From Herbinix hemicellulosilytica (lineage in GTDB: Bacteria; Bacillota; Clostridia; Lachnospirales; Lachnospiraceae): a stretch of DNA of 64,000 nt. A model generated the notes under the pieces. That model searched no databases. It saw only the letters and a program-made list of their open reading frames with translations, and was not told where the DNA came from. The stretch covers positions 124,001 through 188,000 of the forward strand of contig NZ_CVTD020000008.1 of assembly GCF_002904165.1 (NCBI RefSeq). Reading direction: 5' to 3'. Below, in pieces: positions 17,131-26,332 of this stretch (positions are counted from its first letter, which is position 1; every line of letters begins with the position of its first letter). A program made the translations under genes and the position numbers.

Positions 17131-18396
17131 ATGGGAATGACAATGACGCAAAAAATTTTAGCTGCCCATGCGGGACTTGACAAGGTAAGTGCGGGCCAAT
17201 TAATCGAAGTGAATTTGGATCTGGTTCTCGGCAATGATGTCACGGCTCCCGTTGCCATAAAAGAGATGGAAAAGCTGAAAAAGAAAGGAATATTTGATAA
17301 GGACAAAATTGCTCTTGTACCGGACCATTTTACTCCGAATAAGGATATCAAGTCTGCACAGAACTGCAAATGCATGAGAGATTTTGCAAAAGAATATGAT
17401 ATTACCCACTACTTTGAAATCGGTGAAATGGGGATTGAGCATGCACTTCTTCCTGAAAAAGGCCTTGTTGTAGCGGGGGATGTGGTTATAGGTGCAGATT
17501 CCCATACCTGTACTTACGGAGCTTTGGGTGCATTTTCAACCGGTGTCGGAAGCACCGATATGGCTGCGGGTATGGCTACCGGTAAGGCCTGGTTTAAAGT
17601 TCCTTCCGCCCTTAAGTTTATACTTAAAGGAAAGCCGGCAAAATGGGTTAGCGGCAAAGACATAATCCTGCATATCATAGGTATGATCGGTGTTGACGGG
17701 GCTAGATATCAAAGTATGGAATTTGTAGGAGACGGGATAGCGCACCTGAGTATGGATGACCGTTTTACCATAGCCAATATGGCCATCGAAGCAGGAGCAA
17801 AAAACGGAATATTCTCCGTAGATGATGTTACAATTCAGTACATGAAAGAACATTCAAGCAAGCCTTATACCATATATGAAGCCGATGAGGATGCCGAATA
17901 TGAACAGGTTTATGAAATAGAACTCGATAAAATAAGGCCTACGGTAGCATTTCCTCACCTTCCTGAAAATACCCGTACGATCGATGAGGTCGGAGATATA
18001 AAGATCGATCAGGTTGTCATCGGTTCCTGTACCAACGGAAGACTGGATGATTTAAGGGCAGCTGCCAGGGTATTAGAAGGAAAAAAGGTAGCCAAAGGTG
18101 TTCGTGTTATTATTTTTCCTGCTACCCAGAAGATTTATCTTCAGGCTCTCGAAGAAGGGCTTATTGCCACCTTTATAAAAGCCGGTGCTGTTGTCAGCAC
18201 ACCTACCTGCGGACCTTGCCTTGGAGGGCATATGGGAGTTCTTGCAGCCGGAGAGAGGGCCGTTTCAACAACCAACAGGAACTTTGTCGGCCGGATGGGA
18301 CATGTAGATTCGGAAGTTTATCTTGCCAGTCCGGCAGTGGCAGCCGCCAGTGCGGTTACCGGCAAAATATCAAGTCCTGAGGAACTTGGGCTGTAG
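17131..18396 (+). CDS. leuC: 3-isopropylmalate dehydratase large subunit
   Basis: 421 residues from ATG at 17131. This start is chosen over 17125 because GGGGAGG lies 7 nt upstream, whereas it would almost touch the earlier ATG; the protein then begins [15 protein letters not shown]. LeuC with LeuD isomerises 2-isopropylmalate to 3-isopropylmalate through a 4Fe-4S cluster. The cluster cysteines are in VIGSCTNGR and in [12 protein letters not shown]; the [20 protein letters not shown] block is also present. The length is that of the short HacA/LeuC2-type dehydratases of Clostridia and archaea rather than the 460-residue enterobacterial form. leuD follows after 15 bp. Confidence 0.96.
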   Translation: MGMTMTQKILAAHAGLDKVSAGQLIEVNLDLVLGNDVTAPVAIKEMEKLKKKGIFDKDKIALVPDHFTPNKDIKSAQNCKCMRDFAKEYDITHYFEIGEMGIEHALLPEKGLVVAGDVVIGADSHTCTYGALGAFSTGVGSTDMAAGMATGKAWFKVPSALKFILKGKPAKWVSGKDIILHIIGMIGVDGARYQSMEFVGDGIAHLSMDDRFTIANMAIEAGAKNGIFSVDDVTIQYMKEHSSKPYTIYEADEDAEYEQVYEIELDKIRPTVAFPHLPENTRTIDEVGDIKIDQVVIGSCTNGRLDDLRAAARVLEGKKVAKGVRVIIFPATQKIYLQALEEGLIATFIKAGAVVSTPTCGPCLGGHMGVLAAGERAVSTTNRNFVGRMGHVDSEVYLASPAVAAASAVTGKISSPEELGL

Positions 18397-18411
18397 GAAG
18401 GGGGATTTGCA

Positions 18412-18900
18412 ATGAAAGCAAAAGGAATAGTACACAGATACGGCGATAATGTGGATACTGACGTTATAATACCGGCAAGATACTTAAACACATCCGAGCC
18501 TAAGGAATTGGCAAAATATTGCATGATGGATATAGATCCGGATTTTGCCGGACGGGTAAAACCCGGTGACATAATAGTTGCAGGCAAGAATTTTGGATGC
18601 GGCTCATCAAGGGAACATGCACCGATTGCTATAAAAGCATCCGGCGTTAGTTGTGTAATAGCAGAAAACTTTGCCAGAATATTTTACCGCAATGCTATTA
18701 ATATCGGCCTGCCTATAATAGAATGTCCTGAAGCCTCAAAAGATATAGAAGCGGGAAATGAGGTTGAAATTGATTTTGATAAGGGGATTATTTACAACTT
18801 AACTAAGAACAGACAGTACAAAGGGCAGGCTTTCCCGGAATTTATGCAAGAGATTATTAAGGCAGAAGGGCTAATAAATTATATTAATTCTAAGTTTTAG
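18412..18900 (+). CDS. leuD: 3-isopropylmalate dehydratase small subunit
   Basis: 162 residues. It provides the swivelling substrate-binding domain of isopropylmalate isomerase. Signatures: [14 protein letters not shown] near the N-terminus and [22 protein letters not shown] in the middle, which defines the small subunit. Short (about 160 residues) LeuD pairs with the short LeuC type found just upstream. GGAAGGGGG precedes the ATG. It is the last gene of leuBCD. Confidence 0.96.
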   Translation: MKAKGIVHRYGDNVDTDVIIPARYLNTSEPKELAKYCMMDIDPDFAGRVKPGDIIVAGKNFGCGSSREHAPIAIKASGVSCVIAENFARIFYRNAINIGLPIIECPEASKDIEAGNEVEIDFDKGIIYNLTKNRQYKGQAFPEFMQEIIKAEGLINYINSKF

Positions 18901-19042
18901 ATAGATTTGTGATAAGGCATAAAAATTGAATGAGTTATATTAGTGATATCACTAAAATTTCTGTTAAATGAAGCTATAGTAAATGTTTGGTAAGATATAG
19001 TTGAATAACAGGGGATTTTTTATAAATCTTAATGCCTTTACA

Positions 19043-19114
19043 AATACCTGCAGTAATCACTGTCACATCTGATAATATAGATGTGACGGTAAATAATGGC
19101 AGGTATTTTTTTCT
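19043..19114 (+). terminator. Terminator of the leu operon
   Basis: Outer arms AATACCTGC / GCAGGTATT and inner arms GTCACATCT / AGATGTGAC form a two-part stem ending in TTTTTTTC. It is about 140 bp after leuD; the region between (18901-19042) shows no gene. Confidence 0.85.
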
Positions 19115-19221
19115 TTTTTGCGCAGATATTACTGGTGTAAAGTATCTATGATTAATTATTATTATTTTATAATATAAGAAGATGTGCTAAAATAATTAAA
19201 AAACATACAAAAGGTGATATT

Positions 19222-19635
19222 ATGTGGATTTTATATGCTTTATTGTCTGCCATATTTGCAGCATTGGTATCAATTCTGGCAAAAAAAGGGCTGGAAGGAG
19301 TTAACTCTAATCTGGCTACTGCCATCAGAACATTTGTAGTTCTTTTAGCTGCTTGGGGAATTGTATTCTTTACAGGAAAACATAAGGAAATACCAAACCT
19401 GACAGGCAGGAACTGGTGGTTTTTGGTTTTATCAGGACTTGCTACAGGAGCTTCTTGGCTTTTTTATTTTAAGGCATTGCAATTGGGAGAAGTATCAAAG
19501 GTGGCTCCTATAGATAAATTAAGTGTCGTTTTTACGATGATTTTAGCATTTATTTTTTTGGGAGAAACCGTATCCTTAAAAACAGTAATCGGAGGCTTAT
19601 TAATAGCAGCCGGAACTTTAGTATTGGTATTTTAA
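19222..19635 (+). CDS. EamA-type (DMT) half-size transporter
   Basis: 137 residues with four or five membrane segments. It matches one EamA domain: MWILYALLSAIFAALVSILAK at the start, then ASWLFYFKALQLGEVSKVAP, and a last helix ending in GLLIAAGTLVLVF. Full DMT permeases carry two such domains, so this one is likely to work as a homodimer in the membrane, as in the SMR-like single-domain members. Substrate unknown. AAAGGTGAT lies 8 nt before the ATG. Confidence 0.85.
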   Translation: MWILYALLSAIFAALVSILAKKGLEGVNSNLATAIRTFVVLLAAWGIVFFTGKHKEIPNLTGRNWWFLVLSGLATGASWLFYFKALQLGEVSKVAPIDKLSVVFTMILAFIFLGETVSLKTVIGGLLIAAGTLVLVF

Positions 19636-19701
19636 CAGTCACCTTTTTATATCGATTATCATAATCTAAAATAGAATTTATATTAGGTGATGATAATTGA
19701 T

Positions 19702-20445
19702 ATGAATGGTGTTATACGATATACAATCCGGCCTTATGACACCTTTTGGATGCTGGCCCAGATATTCAATACAACGGTTGAATCAATAATGCAATTAAAT
19801 CCTGGGGTTGACCCGCATAATCTTCAGGTAGGGCAAGTAATTAATATAAGGCCGGGTTTAGGCTTCATACCTTCGTCTCCAATGGATAATGATATGGACG
19901 ATATGGATGAAATTGATATGATGTTGCCGGATTTATTGGATTATTTCCATACACTTTGGGGACAACATATCATGTGGACCAGGATGGTAATTCTGGGTAT
20001 TATTTTTGATCTTCCTGATTTACAATATACTACCGAAAGGCTTCTTCGCAATGCCCAGGATTTTGCCGAAGGGATTCGTGTATATTACGGTGATGAGGCC
20101 GCACAGACGTTTGAGAACTTGTTCAGAAATCATATCACATTAGCTGCAGATTTTGTGACAGCAGCCAAAGCAAACGAAGAGGCAAGAATGGATGAGGTAT
20201 GGCAAAGTTGGACAGATAATGCCGGACGGATAGCAGAATTTTTAAGCCAAATTAATCCTAATTGGAGCACTGAAGACTGGAATGCTATGTTGATGGAGCA
20301 TCTTCAGTTACTTGCAGAAAATACAATGCTTTTGCTTGAGCAAAATTACCAGGCTTCAATTGATGGATTTGACGATATATACAATCAGGCTATGGAAATG
20401 GCGGATATGATGGCTGAAGGCATTGCAACTCAATTTCCCGGATAA
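19702..20445 (+). CDS. LysM-domain protein with C-terminal helical bundle
   Basis: 247 residues from ATG at 19702; starts at 19687 and 19690 are in frame but overlap the AGGTG ribosome site. Residues about 5-48 are a LysM domain (YTIRPYDTFWMLAQIFNTT, then LQVGQVINI), which binds peptidoglycan or spore cortex glycan. After an acidic linker rich in Asp and Met, residues 75-245 are strongly helical and resemble a four-helix bundle with repeated W, H and E/D positions (HTLWGQHIMWTRMV, FRNHITLAADFVTAAKANEEARMDEVWQSW). No signal peptide is visible, so it may be a spore-coat type protein or leave the cell by lysis. The bundle's function is not recognised. Confidence 0.7.
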   Translation: MNGVIRYTIRPYDTFWMLAQIFNTTVESIMQLNPGVDPHNLQVGQVINIRPGLGFIPSSPMDNDMDDMDEIDMMLPDLLDYFHTLWGQHIMWTRMVILGIIFDLPDLQYTTERLLRNAQDFAEGIRVYYGDEAAQTFENLFRNHITLAADFVTAAKANEEARMDEVWQSWTDNAGRIAEFLSQINPNWSTEDWNAMLMEHLQLLAENTMLLLEQNYQASIDGFDDIYNQAMEMADMMAEGIATQFPG

Positions 20446-20554
20446 TTATCCTATAATTCATAGTATATCGTATTAGTTGCGGATATTGGGTATTTATTTC
20501 CGGCAGCTTAAAAAATATAATTAAAAAGTGAATAATTCAAAACAAAGGTTTTAT

Positions 20555-20650
20555 CGGCTTTGTAAATCCCACAGTCAGACTGAGATGATAAAGTGTCGAC
20601 TGTATGATATCGGGGCAACCGTATCATGGGGTACAAAGCCGTTTTTGTTT
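20555..20650 (+). ncRNA. Three-way-junction RNA or complex terminator
   Basis: Outer stem CGGCTTTGTA (20555-20564) / TACAAAGCCG (20632-20641), perfect over 10 bp and followed by TTTTTGTTT. Inside are two hairpins: ACAGTC (20571-20576) / GACTGT (20598-20603), and ATGATA (20604-20609) / TATCAT (20622-20627) capped by CGGGGCAACCG. The overall shape is a compact three-way junction ending in a U-tract, i.e. either an elaborate terminator for the LysM gene or a regulatory RNA. I do not recognise a known riboswitch. The rest of the gap to 20808 shows no gene. Confidence 0.45.
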
Positions 20651-20808
20651 AAATAATTAAGGATTAGAACGGGTGTTCGATTCTGTTATCAAGACAAATA
20701 AGTATCTGATCACAGACATAAAGTTACATTCGCTGCATATAGTATTGTGAATACTGAATTTTTGTGTTATTATAGTAATAGCGTATTTATCTGGGAGAGG
20801 TGATCACA

Positions 20809-21060
20809 TTGTCTATAAGCTATAAAAAGCTTTGGAAGCTTTTAATTGATCGAGATATGAAGAAAAAGGACCTTTGTGCTTTGGCAGGAATTAGCCATTC
20901 GTCCATGGCAAAGCTGGGTAAAAACGAAAATATAACAACCGATGTGTTGGAAAGGATTTGCCTGGCACTGCACTGTGACATAGGTGACATTATGGAGATT
21001 ATTCCGGATTCTGATAAAGCTGATTTGAATAATAATCATTATTCGGGACAAGCGGATTAG
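20809..21060 (+). CDS. XRE-type helix-turn-helix regulator
   Basis: 83 residues starting at TTG 20809, chosen because GGGAGAGGTG ends 6 nt upstream; the frame reaches GTG 20800 but that overlaps the site. The Cro/CI-like helix-turn-helix reads KDLCALAGISHSSMAKLGKNENIT and then LERICLALHCDIGDIMEI, as in the YozG/HTH_26 group of small phage-like regulators. It has no sensor domain. It lies 49 bp upstream of the PII-like gene and the DUF1538 transporter and may control them. Confidence 0.85.
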   Translation: MSISYKKLWKLLIDRDMKKKDLCALAGISHSSMAKLGKNENITTDVLERICLALHCDIGDIMEIIPDSDKADLNNNHYSGQAD

Positions 21061-21108
21061 GCAATGTAAACAGCTCATAAATTGATACTAATTATAAAAT
21101 AGATAGGA

Positions 21109-21786
21109 GTGGTTAAAATAGATACCATATTTTTCACTATTGTTGACAGGGGCAAAGCGAATGCCGTTCTTCGCAAAGCCAGAGAATGTGGTGCAACAAG
21201 CGGTACAATTCTACTGGGGGAAGGCACCGTTCAGTCCAAACTATTGGATTTTTTAGGCTTAACTGAAACAAGAAAAGAAATTCTTTTGATTCCTGCATCC
21301 GATGAATTGGATACAAATCTTCATGATCAAATCAGTCAATCATTTAATCTGTCAAAAAAGAACAAAGGCATAGCATTTTCAATTCCTTTTCAACGCCGGA
21401 CATTGAATAATTCTTCTCAGGAGCACAATATTTCCATAGATGATGAAAGATTTAACCATTGTTGTATATTTACCATTGTCGAAAAAGGAAGGGGCATGGA
21501 CTGCATAAAAGCTGCAAGGGCAGCAGGAGCCCGCGGAGGTACTTTGATTCATGGTCACGGTGCCGGGGTACCGGTAGATTCTTATTTTCATCTTGCTATA
21601 GAGCCCCAAAAGGATACTGTCCTTATTGTTACCAGAAAAGAAAAGGCTGTTCCAATAAAAATGAGAATATATAACGATCTTGAGCTTAACAAGCCCGGAA
21701 ACGGTATAATCTTTACTCTTCCTGTAAGCAGAACTAGCGGGCTCTTTGAAGACAAGGCCGAAGATCGTAAAGGAGGGACATCATGA
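21109..21786 (+). CDS. Tandem PII-like protein
   Basis: 225 residues. Two PII-like (GlnB-fold) units: residues 3-95 (IFFTIVDRGKANAVLRKARECGATSGTIL) and about 115-215 (CIFTIVEKGRGMDCIKAARAAGARGGTLI, then HGHGAG). PII proteins are trimeric sensors of ATP/ADP, 2-oxoglutarate and energy state; the loop tyrosine region of canonical GlnB is not seen, so it belongs to the wider PII-like group. The stop overlaps the start of the DUF1538 gene (ATGA), so the two are translated together. The GTG at 21109 lies inside the AGGAGTGG site; the real start may be a little further downstream. Confidence 0.7.
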   Translation: MVKIDTIFFTIVDRGKANAVLRKARECGATSGTILLGEGTVQSKLLDFLGLTETRKEILLIPASDELDTNLHDQISQSFNLSKKNKGIAFSIPFQRRTLNNSSQEHNISIDDERFNHCCIFTIVEKGRGMDCIKAARAAGARGGTLIHGHGAGVPVDSYFHLAIEPQKDTVLIVTRKEKAVPIKMRIYNDLELNKPGNGIIFTLPVSRTSGLFEDKAEDRKGGTS

Positions 21787-23642
21787 GCTCACTGATTGAC
21801 AAGGTAAAAGAGGTAGCTAAAACACTTATTCCTGTTGTAGTTTTGGTGCTCATTATCTGCTTTACTATAGTGGATGTTGGCACTGATGTTTTGTTCCGTT
21901 TTTTAGTTGGCAGTGTCCTCCTTCTTATTGGGCTTACCATTTTCCTATGGGGTGTAGATATGGCAATGAATCCCATAGGTGAGTATATGTCAAAGGAGGT
22001 TGCCACTTCAAAATCTCCCGTAAAAATCGCCGTACTTGGTTTTCTTTTAGGTTTTCTTATTACCGTTGCCGAACCCGATTTGCTTATTCTCGGAAATCAG
22101 ATTGAGGAAGCATCCGGAGGAACTTTAAGTTCATTCCTGATAGTTTATATGGTTTCTATAGGTGTAGGGGCTATGGTTACATTAGGAATTTTCAGATTGC
22201 TAAGAGACAGACCCCTTAACAGATTTATGGCAGTTACATATGGCATAATTCTTATTTTAGGTTTACTTGTGTCTCAGGAATTTCTGGCAATAGCCTTTGA
22301 TTCTTCAGGTGCGACCACAGGAGCCTTAACCACTCCTTTCGTACTTGCATTATCTCTTGGACTTTCCAATGTTAAAGGCGGCAAATATGCTGAGGAAAAC
22401 TCTTTCGGCCTTGTTGGAATTATGAGTGCTGGGCCTATACTTGCAGTCATGTTGTTGTCTATAATATCCGGGCAGAAAAACATCCATGGAGATGCTGGAG
22501 AGTACATTTTCCAAAAGGGAGTTATTGGCCCTATACTTGAAGCAGTTCCACATATATTTATAGAATCTCTTGTTGCATTACTTCCGATAACAATATTATT
22601 TTTTATATATAATTTTACTAAATTTAAAATTAAAAAGAGCGAAATGGTTCAGATTATAAAAGGTCTTATTTTTTGCTTACTCGGTCTTGTAATCTTTCTT
22701 ACAGCCGTTAATTGCGGTTTTATGGATATGGGAAGAATAATAGGTATGGAATTGGCGCAAATGAGCAGCAGCCTGTTAATAGGAATAGGATTTGTACTAG
22801 GTCTTATAGTCGTTCTTGTAGAGCCTGCGGTACATGTGCTTGGTTCCCAAATAGAAGAGGTTACAGGTGGTTATATCCCAATAAATTTAATCAGAATGAC
22901 CTTATCTTTGGGAGTCGGAACCGCAATTGCCCTTTCAATGGTTAGAATTGTTGTACCTGAGGTTAAACTGTGGTATTTCATTCTTCCGGGATTTGCATTG
23001 GCAGTGTTTCTTTCATTTAAGTCAAACCCTGTATTTGTCGGAATTGCTTATGATGCCGGAGGAGTGGCTTCGGGTCCAATGACTGCCACCTTTGTCCTTG
23101 CATTGGCACAGGGAGCTGCCACAGTCATAGATACAGCCAATGTTCTTGTTGACGGTTTTGGAGTTATTGCCATGGTGGCAACAGCGCCGGTTCTTTCGAT
23201 TATGGCTTTGGGAACAATATTTGAACGCAGAAAAGTTGTTGAACTTAAACATTCTGCCGAAGAAACAGGCTCAGTAGCCGATATGCCGATAGCTGTCAGT
23301 GATTTTAATCATGATTGCCTTATAGCTATTGTAAACAGAGGCTATGCAGGATATGTTGTTGATTTGGCAAGAGAGGCGGGAGCTACGGGCGCCACTGTCT
23401 TTCACGGAAGAGGCGGCACGGACCATCCCACGGTTATATTGCCTATTGTTAATATCGAATTAATGCCAGAAAAGGAACTTATATGCCTTATTACAGATAT
23501 AGATAAAAGCGAAAACGTTGCAGATTTTATACTTAAGGATACCGAGCTTGTTGAGAAGGGTGAAGTGGCGGTATATATCTCACCGACATTTGCCCTGATT
23601 AAAGACTTTTCAAGTGACGAAACTTCAACTGCAACAGTTTGA
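21783..23642 (+). CDS. DUF1538 membrane protein with C-terminal PII-like domain
   Basis: 619 residues. Two related membrane halves (about residues 15-270 and 285-490), each with several hydrophobic segments and a repeated block: VAEPDLLILGNQIEEASGG in the first and LVEPAVHVLGSQIEEVTGG in the second. This is the DUF1538 family. Residues about 510-600 are a PII-like domain (DCLIAIVNRGYAGYVVDLAREAGATGATVFHGRGG), related to both units of the preceding gene. It is probably a secondary transporter or channel gated by PII-like sensing; the substrate is unknown. It is the last gene of this unit, ending in the terminator at 23730. Confidence 0.85.
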   Translation: MSSLIDKVKEVAKTLIPVVVLVLIICFTIVDVGTDVLFRFLVGSVLLLIGLTIFLWGVDMAMNPIGEYMSKEVATSKSPVKIAVLGFLLGFLITVAEPDLLILGNQIEEASGGTLSSFLIVYMVSIGVGAMVTLGIFRLLRDRPLNRFMAVTYGIILILGLLVSQEFLAIAFDSSGATTGALTTPFVLALSLGLSNVKGGKYAEENSFGLVGIMSAGPILAVMLLSIISGQKNIHGDAGEYIFQKGVIGPILEAVPHIFIESLVALLPITILFFIYNFTKFKIKKSEMVQIIKGLIFCLLGLVIFLTAVNCGFMDMGRIIGMELAQMSSSLLIGIGFVLGLIVVLVEPAVHVLGSQIEEVTGGYIPINLIRMTLSLGVGTAIALSMVRIVVPEVKLWYFILPGFALAVFLSFKSNPVFVGIAYDAGGVASGPMTATFVLALAQGAATVIDTANVLVDGFGVIAMVATAPVLSIMALGTIFERRKVVELKHSAEETGSVADMPIAVSDFNHDCLIAIVNRGYAGYVVDLAREAGATGATVFHGRGGTDHPTVILPIVNIELMPEKELICLITDIDKSENVADFILKDTELVEKGEVAVYISPTFALIKDFSSDETSTATV

Positions 23643-23729
23643 TATATATGTATGATTAATTGGAATTTGAGGATAACTGATATAAAATTCTTAGATAATG
23701 TGCGCAAATAACATAAAATTATAAAAACG

Positions 23730-23795
23730 CCTGTCGCAATATATTGTCATACGTATTATACATCGTATATGACGTAAATTGCGGCAGGTTTTTTG
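23730..23795 (+). terminator. Terminator of the PII-like/DUF1538 unit
   Basis: CCTGTCGCAAT (23730-23740) pairs with ATTGCGGCAGG (23778-23788) with one mismatch, with an inner TGTCATACG / CGTATATGAC stem, and then TTTTTT. Remaining gap to 23938 has no gene. Confidence 0.85.
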
Positions 23796-23938
23796 CTATT
23801 TAAGAAATTTTGGCTACCTATAATTAATTTTTACAATCGTCATTTCTTATATATAAATAAATTATTCTAATACCAGGAACTGTATTTTATAAAAGTAATA
23901 AACTGATAGTAACAGTTAATAATATTTCAGGAGGTTTT

Positions 23939-24862
23939 ATGCTATCTAGAACGGACTATATAAGACAGTCCCTGGAAACTCATCTTTTTTTTGCAAGAAT
24001 TATGAAAGAGCATGCATTTTTCTTACAAGTCGGTTTTACTCCGAAGGATAACAAATATATCAAATATGCAAATGAGCTAAGGATGGCTTTTGATGATTTT
24101 CTTGAAGATTGCGTCGAATTGGCAAATGGGGTTATAAGTAAGACAGTAATAGCTTCAGGTGAAATCATTACACAATATACATTGGAAGCCGAAAAGCTGA
24201 CAGAGTTTTATACAGGAGTTAATTTCAGAACAAAAATTACACAGAAAGAAAAAGCTTTAGTGGCTGGTAATGATTGTCATCCGACCATGGAACGGAAAGT
24301 ATTTATACTCAACAGAAGAGCCTTAAGTTTGCTGGACAACATCATAAGGTTTAAAACAAATATTCTTAATGAGGTTTTATCTTGCAAGATGTTTACTTTA
24401 AATTATCCTTTACTCATTGAACACATTTTAAGAGAGGCTAGGCTGTATCGTCGCCTTATTCAAAAACTTCAGGCAAGGGAAACAATAAATGTGAAAAAAG
24501 AAATGCTCGAACAGGAAGCATTTTGGAATCAGATAATGGGCGAACATGCAAAATTTATACGCGGTTTACTTGATCCTTCAGAAGAAGAGCTGTTTGATGC
24601 TGCAGACCGCTTCGGCCGGGAATTTGACAGGCTTACCGATGAAGCTAAGGATGCCATGGACAGATGTACGCCTGTAGATTATATGCAAATAACCGATGAA
24701 AGTTTAAGGGCTACCAAAAATATCCGTGATTTTAAAGCACAGGGAACCGAAGGGCTTTTGGATTGTAAGATAAAATCGATTATTCTGCCTTTGCTGGGAG
24801 ACCATGTACTTCGTGAAGCCAATCATTATCTTAATCTTTTAAAAATTTTCCGTCAATGTTAA
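23939..24862 (+). CDS. DUF2935 protein (tandem ferritin-like domains)
   Basis: 307 residues. Two repeats of about 130 residues, each beginning with a helix that carries E-x-H-x-F and H-A-x-F type pairs: SLETHLFFARIMKEHAFFL and, in the second, EQEAFWNQIMGEHAKFIRGLLDPSE; each ends with PLLGDHVLREANHYLNLL-like helices (LLIEHILREARLYRRLIQ). The DUF2935 family has a ferritin-like four-helix fold and conserved His and Glu residues that could bind two metals. Function not established. AGGAGG lies 7 nt before the ATG. Confidence 0.9.
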   Translation: MLSRTDYIRQSLETHLFFARIMKEHAFFLQVGFTPKDNKYIKYANELRMAFDDFLEDCVELANGVISKTVIASGEIITQYTLEAEKLTEFYTGVNFRTKITQKEKALVAGNDCHPTMERKVFILNRRALSLLDNIIRFKTNILNEVLSCKMFTLNYPLLIEHILREARLYRRLIQKLQARETINVKKEMLEQEAFWNQIMGEHAKFIRGLLDPSEEELFDAADRFGREFDRLTDEAKDAMDRCTPVDYMQITDESLRATKNIRDFKAQGTEGLLDCKIKSIILPLLGDHVLREANHYLNLLKIFRQC

Positions 24863-24934
24863 AAAATTAATGTATTTTTTAAATTGCAAAAGCAGATAAT
24901 AGTAGAGCAAACTAAAGATTTGGAGGGAATAAAA

Positions 24935-25117
24935 ATGGCAATCAAAAAGATGGATAAACCTAATGAAGGAGTACGCTGTGTTGTCAATACCTGTGAATAT
25001 TATATGGCAGGAGATCATTGTGCTGCAGAACAGATACAGGTAGAGCCGAGGAATGCTTCGGATTCCGAAGATACAGACTGCGCTACATTTGTTAAAAAAA
25101 GTGATTCGTTCAGTTAA
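24935..25117 (+). CDS. DUF1540 small cysteine protein
   Basis: 60 residues from ATG 24935, which follows GGAGGGA; the upstream extension to 24884 is not needed. The family pattern VRCVVNTCEYYMAGDHCAAEQIQ plus a late DTDCATF gives four cysteines that probably bind zinc or another metal. DUF1540 proteins are common in spore-forming Firmicutes and are sometimes spore-associated. It follows the DUF2935 gene by 72 bp, so the two may be made together; function unknown. Confidence 0.85.
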   Translation: MAIKKMDKPNEGVRCVVNTCEYYMAGDHCAAEQIQVEPRNASDSEDTDCATFVKKSDSFS

Positions 25118-25130
25118 AAAAATAATTAAT

Positions 25131-25208
25131 AAAAGAGAGTGGTCCAAATATTTTATCCAAGCGTGTTGTTAAGACGAAGCTTAAGATATAATTTGGGACA
25201 CTCTCTTT
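25131..25208. terminator. Shared terminator between convergent DUF1540 and ytvI genes
   Basis: AAAGAGAGTG...AAAT (25131-25148) pairs with ATTTGGGACACTCTCTTT (25191-25208) with one bulge. A-run on the left and T-run on the right let it work for both strands. Confidence 0.8.
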
Positions 25209-25239
25209 ATTTGAGTTTTTTTATAAATTTTATAACGTT

Positions 25240-26301
25240 CTACTTAAAAAGCTTAATAGTTCCTTCGTCATTTAATGTTTTAACTATAGTTGCAATAACC
25301 GGAAGCAGTAAAAGGCCAAGTACACCCATCAGTTTTGCACCTACATACATAAGCACTAATGTAATAATCGGATGAAGGCCTATCTGGCCGCCGACAATTT
25401 TGGGTTCTATCGTTTGGCGTACGGCTGTAATTACAATGTATAAGATGAACATACCGATACCTATTTTTGTATTTCCGAGTATTAATGCTATTATTGACCA
25501 CGGAAGTAATACAGCGCCGGTTCCCAGAATTGGCATTATATCTATAAGAGCAATCATAGCGCCAAATAAGAAGGGATTGGGAATACCAAGCACCAAAAAA
25601 CCCAAAGACAATTCGGCAAATGTTATGGATAAAATTGCAGTATAAGCTTTAATAAATTTACCTATTGTACCTAAGCCTTTGTCTTTAAGCCTTAAAATCA
25701 TATCCCTGCTGTTGCCGTTAAATTGACGCATTAAAAAGTCTGATATTTTATAATAATCAATGGTAAAGAAAAATGATGATACAATAGTGAATATCAATTT
25801 TATTAAAAGAGACGGAACCTTTCCGGCAAGTCCCGTTATTTTGGATATAACGGTTGCGGAAGCGTTCTTAACATAAGAAAAGATAGTATCACTGATATTA
25901 AGTAGAAAATCCTCGACATAAGGTTTTATGTCGGGAAATTGATTGATTAAATTGGTTGCTGCCTTGTCCAAAGCCGGCTCTATAGTATTTCTGTATAAGT
26001 CGGGCAATTGACCGAACAGTTCCTTTAGGAAGGTAAATGCCTTAGCTCCGATTATACTTATTATAAATGCAAGTATTCCGTAGAATATGATAAGTATAAA
26101 TATAGATACGAAGGAACGTTTAATACGAATCTTTTTTTCTATGTAATCGATTACTTGTCTGAACAGTATGGCAATTATTAATCCTATAACAAAAGGCATT
26201 AAAAGGGGTAGGATATATTTTATTGCTATATATCCGAGCCCTAGGATAAATACGATATAGATAACATGCAAGATAAAAGCTTTCTGTTTTTCAATATTCA
26301 T
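25240..26301 (-). CDS. AI-2E/YtvI family membrane permease
   Basis: 353 residues, the usual length for the PerM/AI-2E transporter family. Pairs of hydrophobic segments at both ends (residues 10-90 and 210-345) enclose a helical soluble loop (about 95-175). The late block GIPNPFLFGAMIALIDIMPILGTG and the final EPKIVGGQIGLHP and LGLLLLPVIATIVK are family marks. In Clostridia and Bacillus a member (YtvI) is a sporulation membrane protein. Start ATG at 26301 with AAGG-containing site upstream. It is the last gene of the minus-strand pit-DUF47-ytvI set, with 31 bp from the DUF47 gene. Confidence 0.88.
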   Translation of the reverse strand: MNIEKQKAFILHVIYIVFILGLGYIAIKYILPLLMPFVIGLIIAILFRQVIDYIEKKIRIKRSFVSIFILIIFYGILAFIISIIGAKAFTFLKELFGQLPDLYRNTIEPALDKAATNLINQFPDIKPYVEDFLLNISDTIFSYVKNASATVISKITGLAGKVPSLLIKLIFTIVSSFFFTIDYYKISDFLMRQFNGNSRDMILRLKDKGLGTIGKFIKAYTAILSITFAELSLGFLVLGIPNPFLFGAMIALIDIMPILGTGAVLLPWSIIALILGNTKIGIGMFILYIVITAVRQTIEPKIVGGQIGLHPIITLVLMYVGAKLMGVLGLLLLPVIATIVKTLNDEGTIKLFK

Positions 26302-26332
26302 AAGGTAAATTGCCTTTCCGGGTATTTTTCAA

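Noticed and set aside
20555-20650. TPP riboswitch, suggested by the bases CTGAGAT
   Set aside because: The remaining conserved parts of the thiamine class are missing, and no thiamine gene is near. The structure is kept only as an unassigned RNA.
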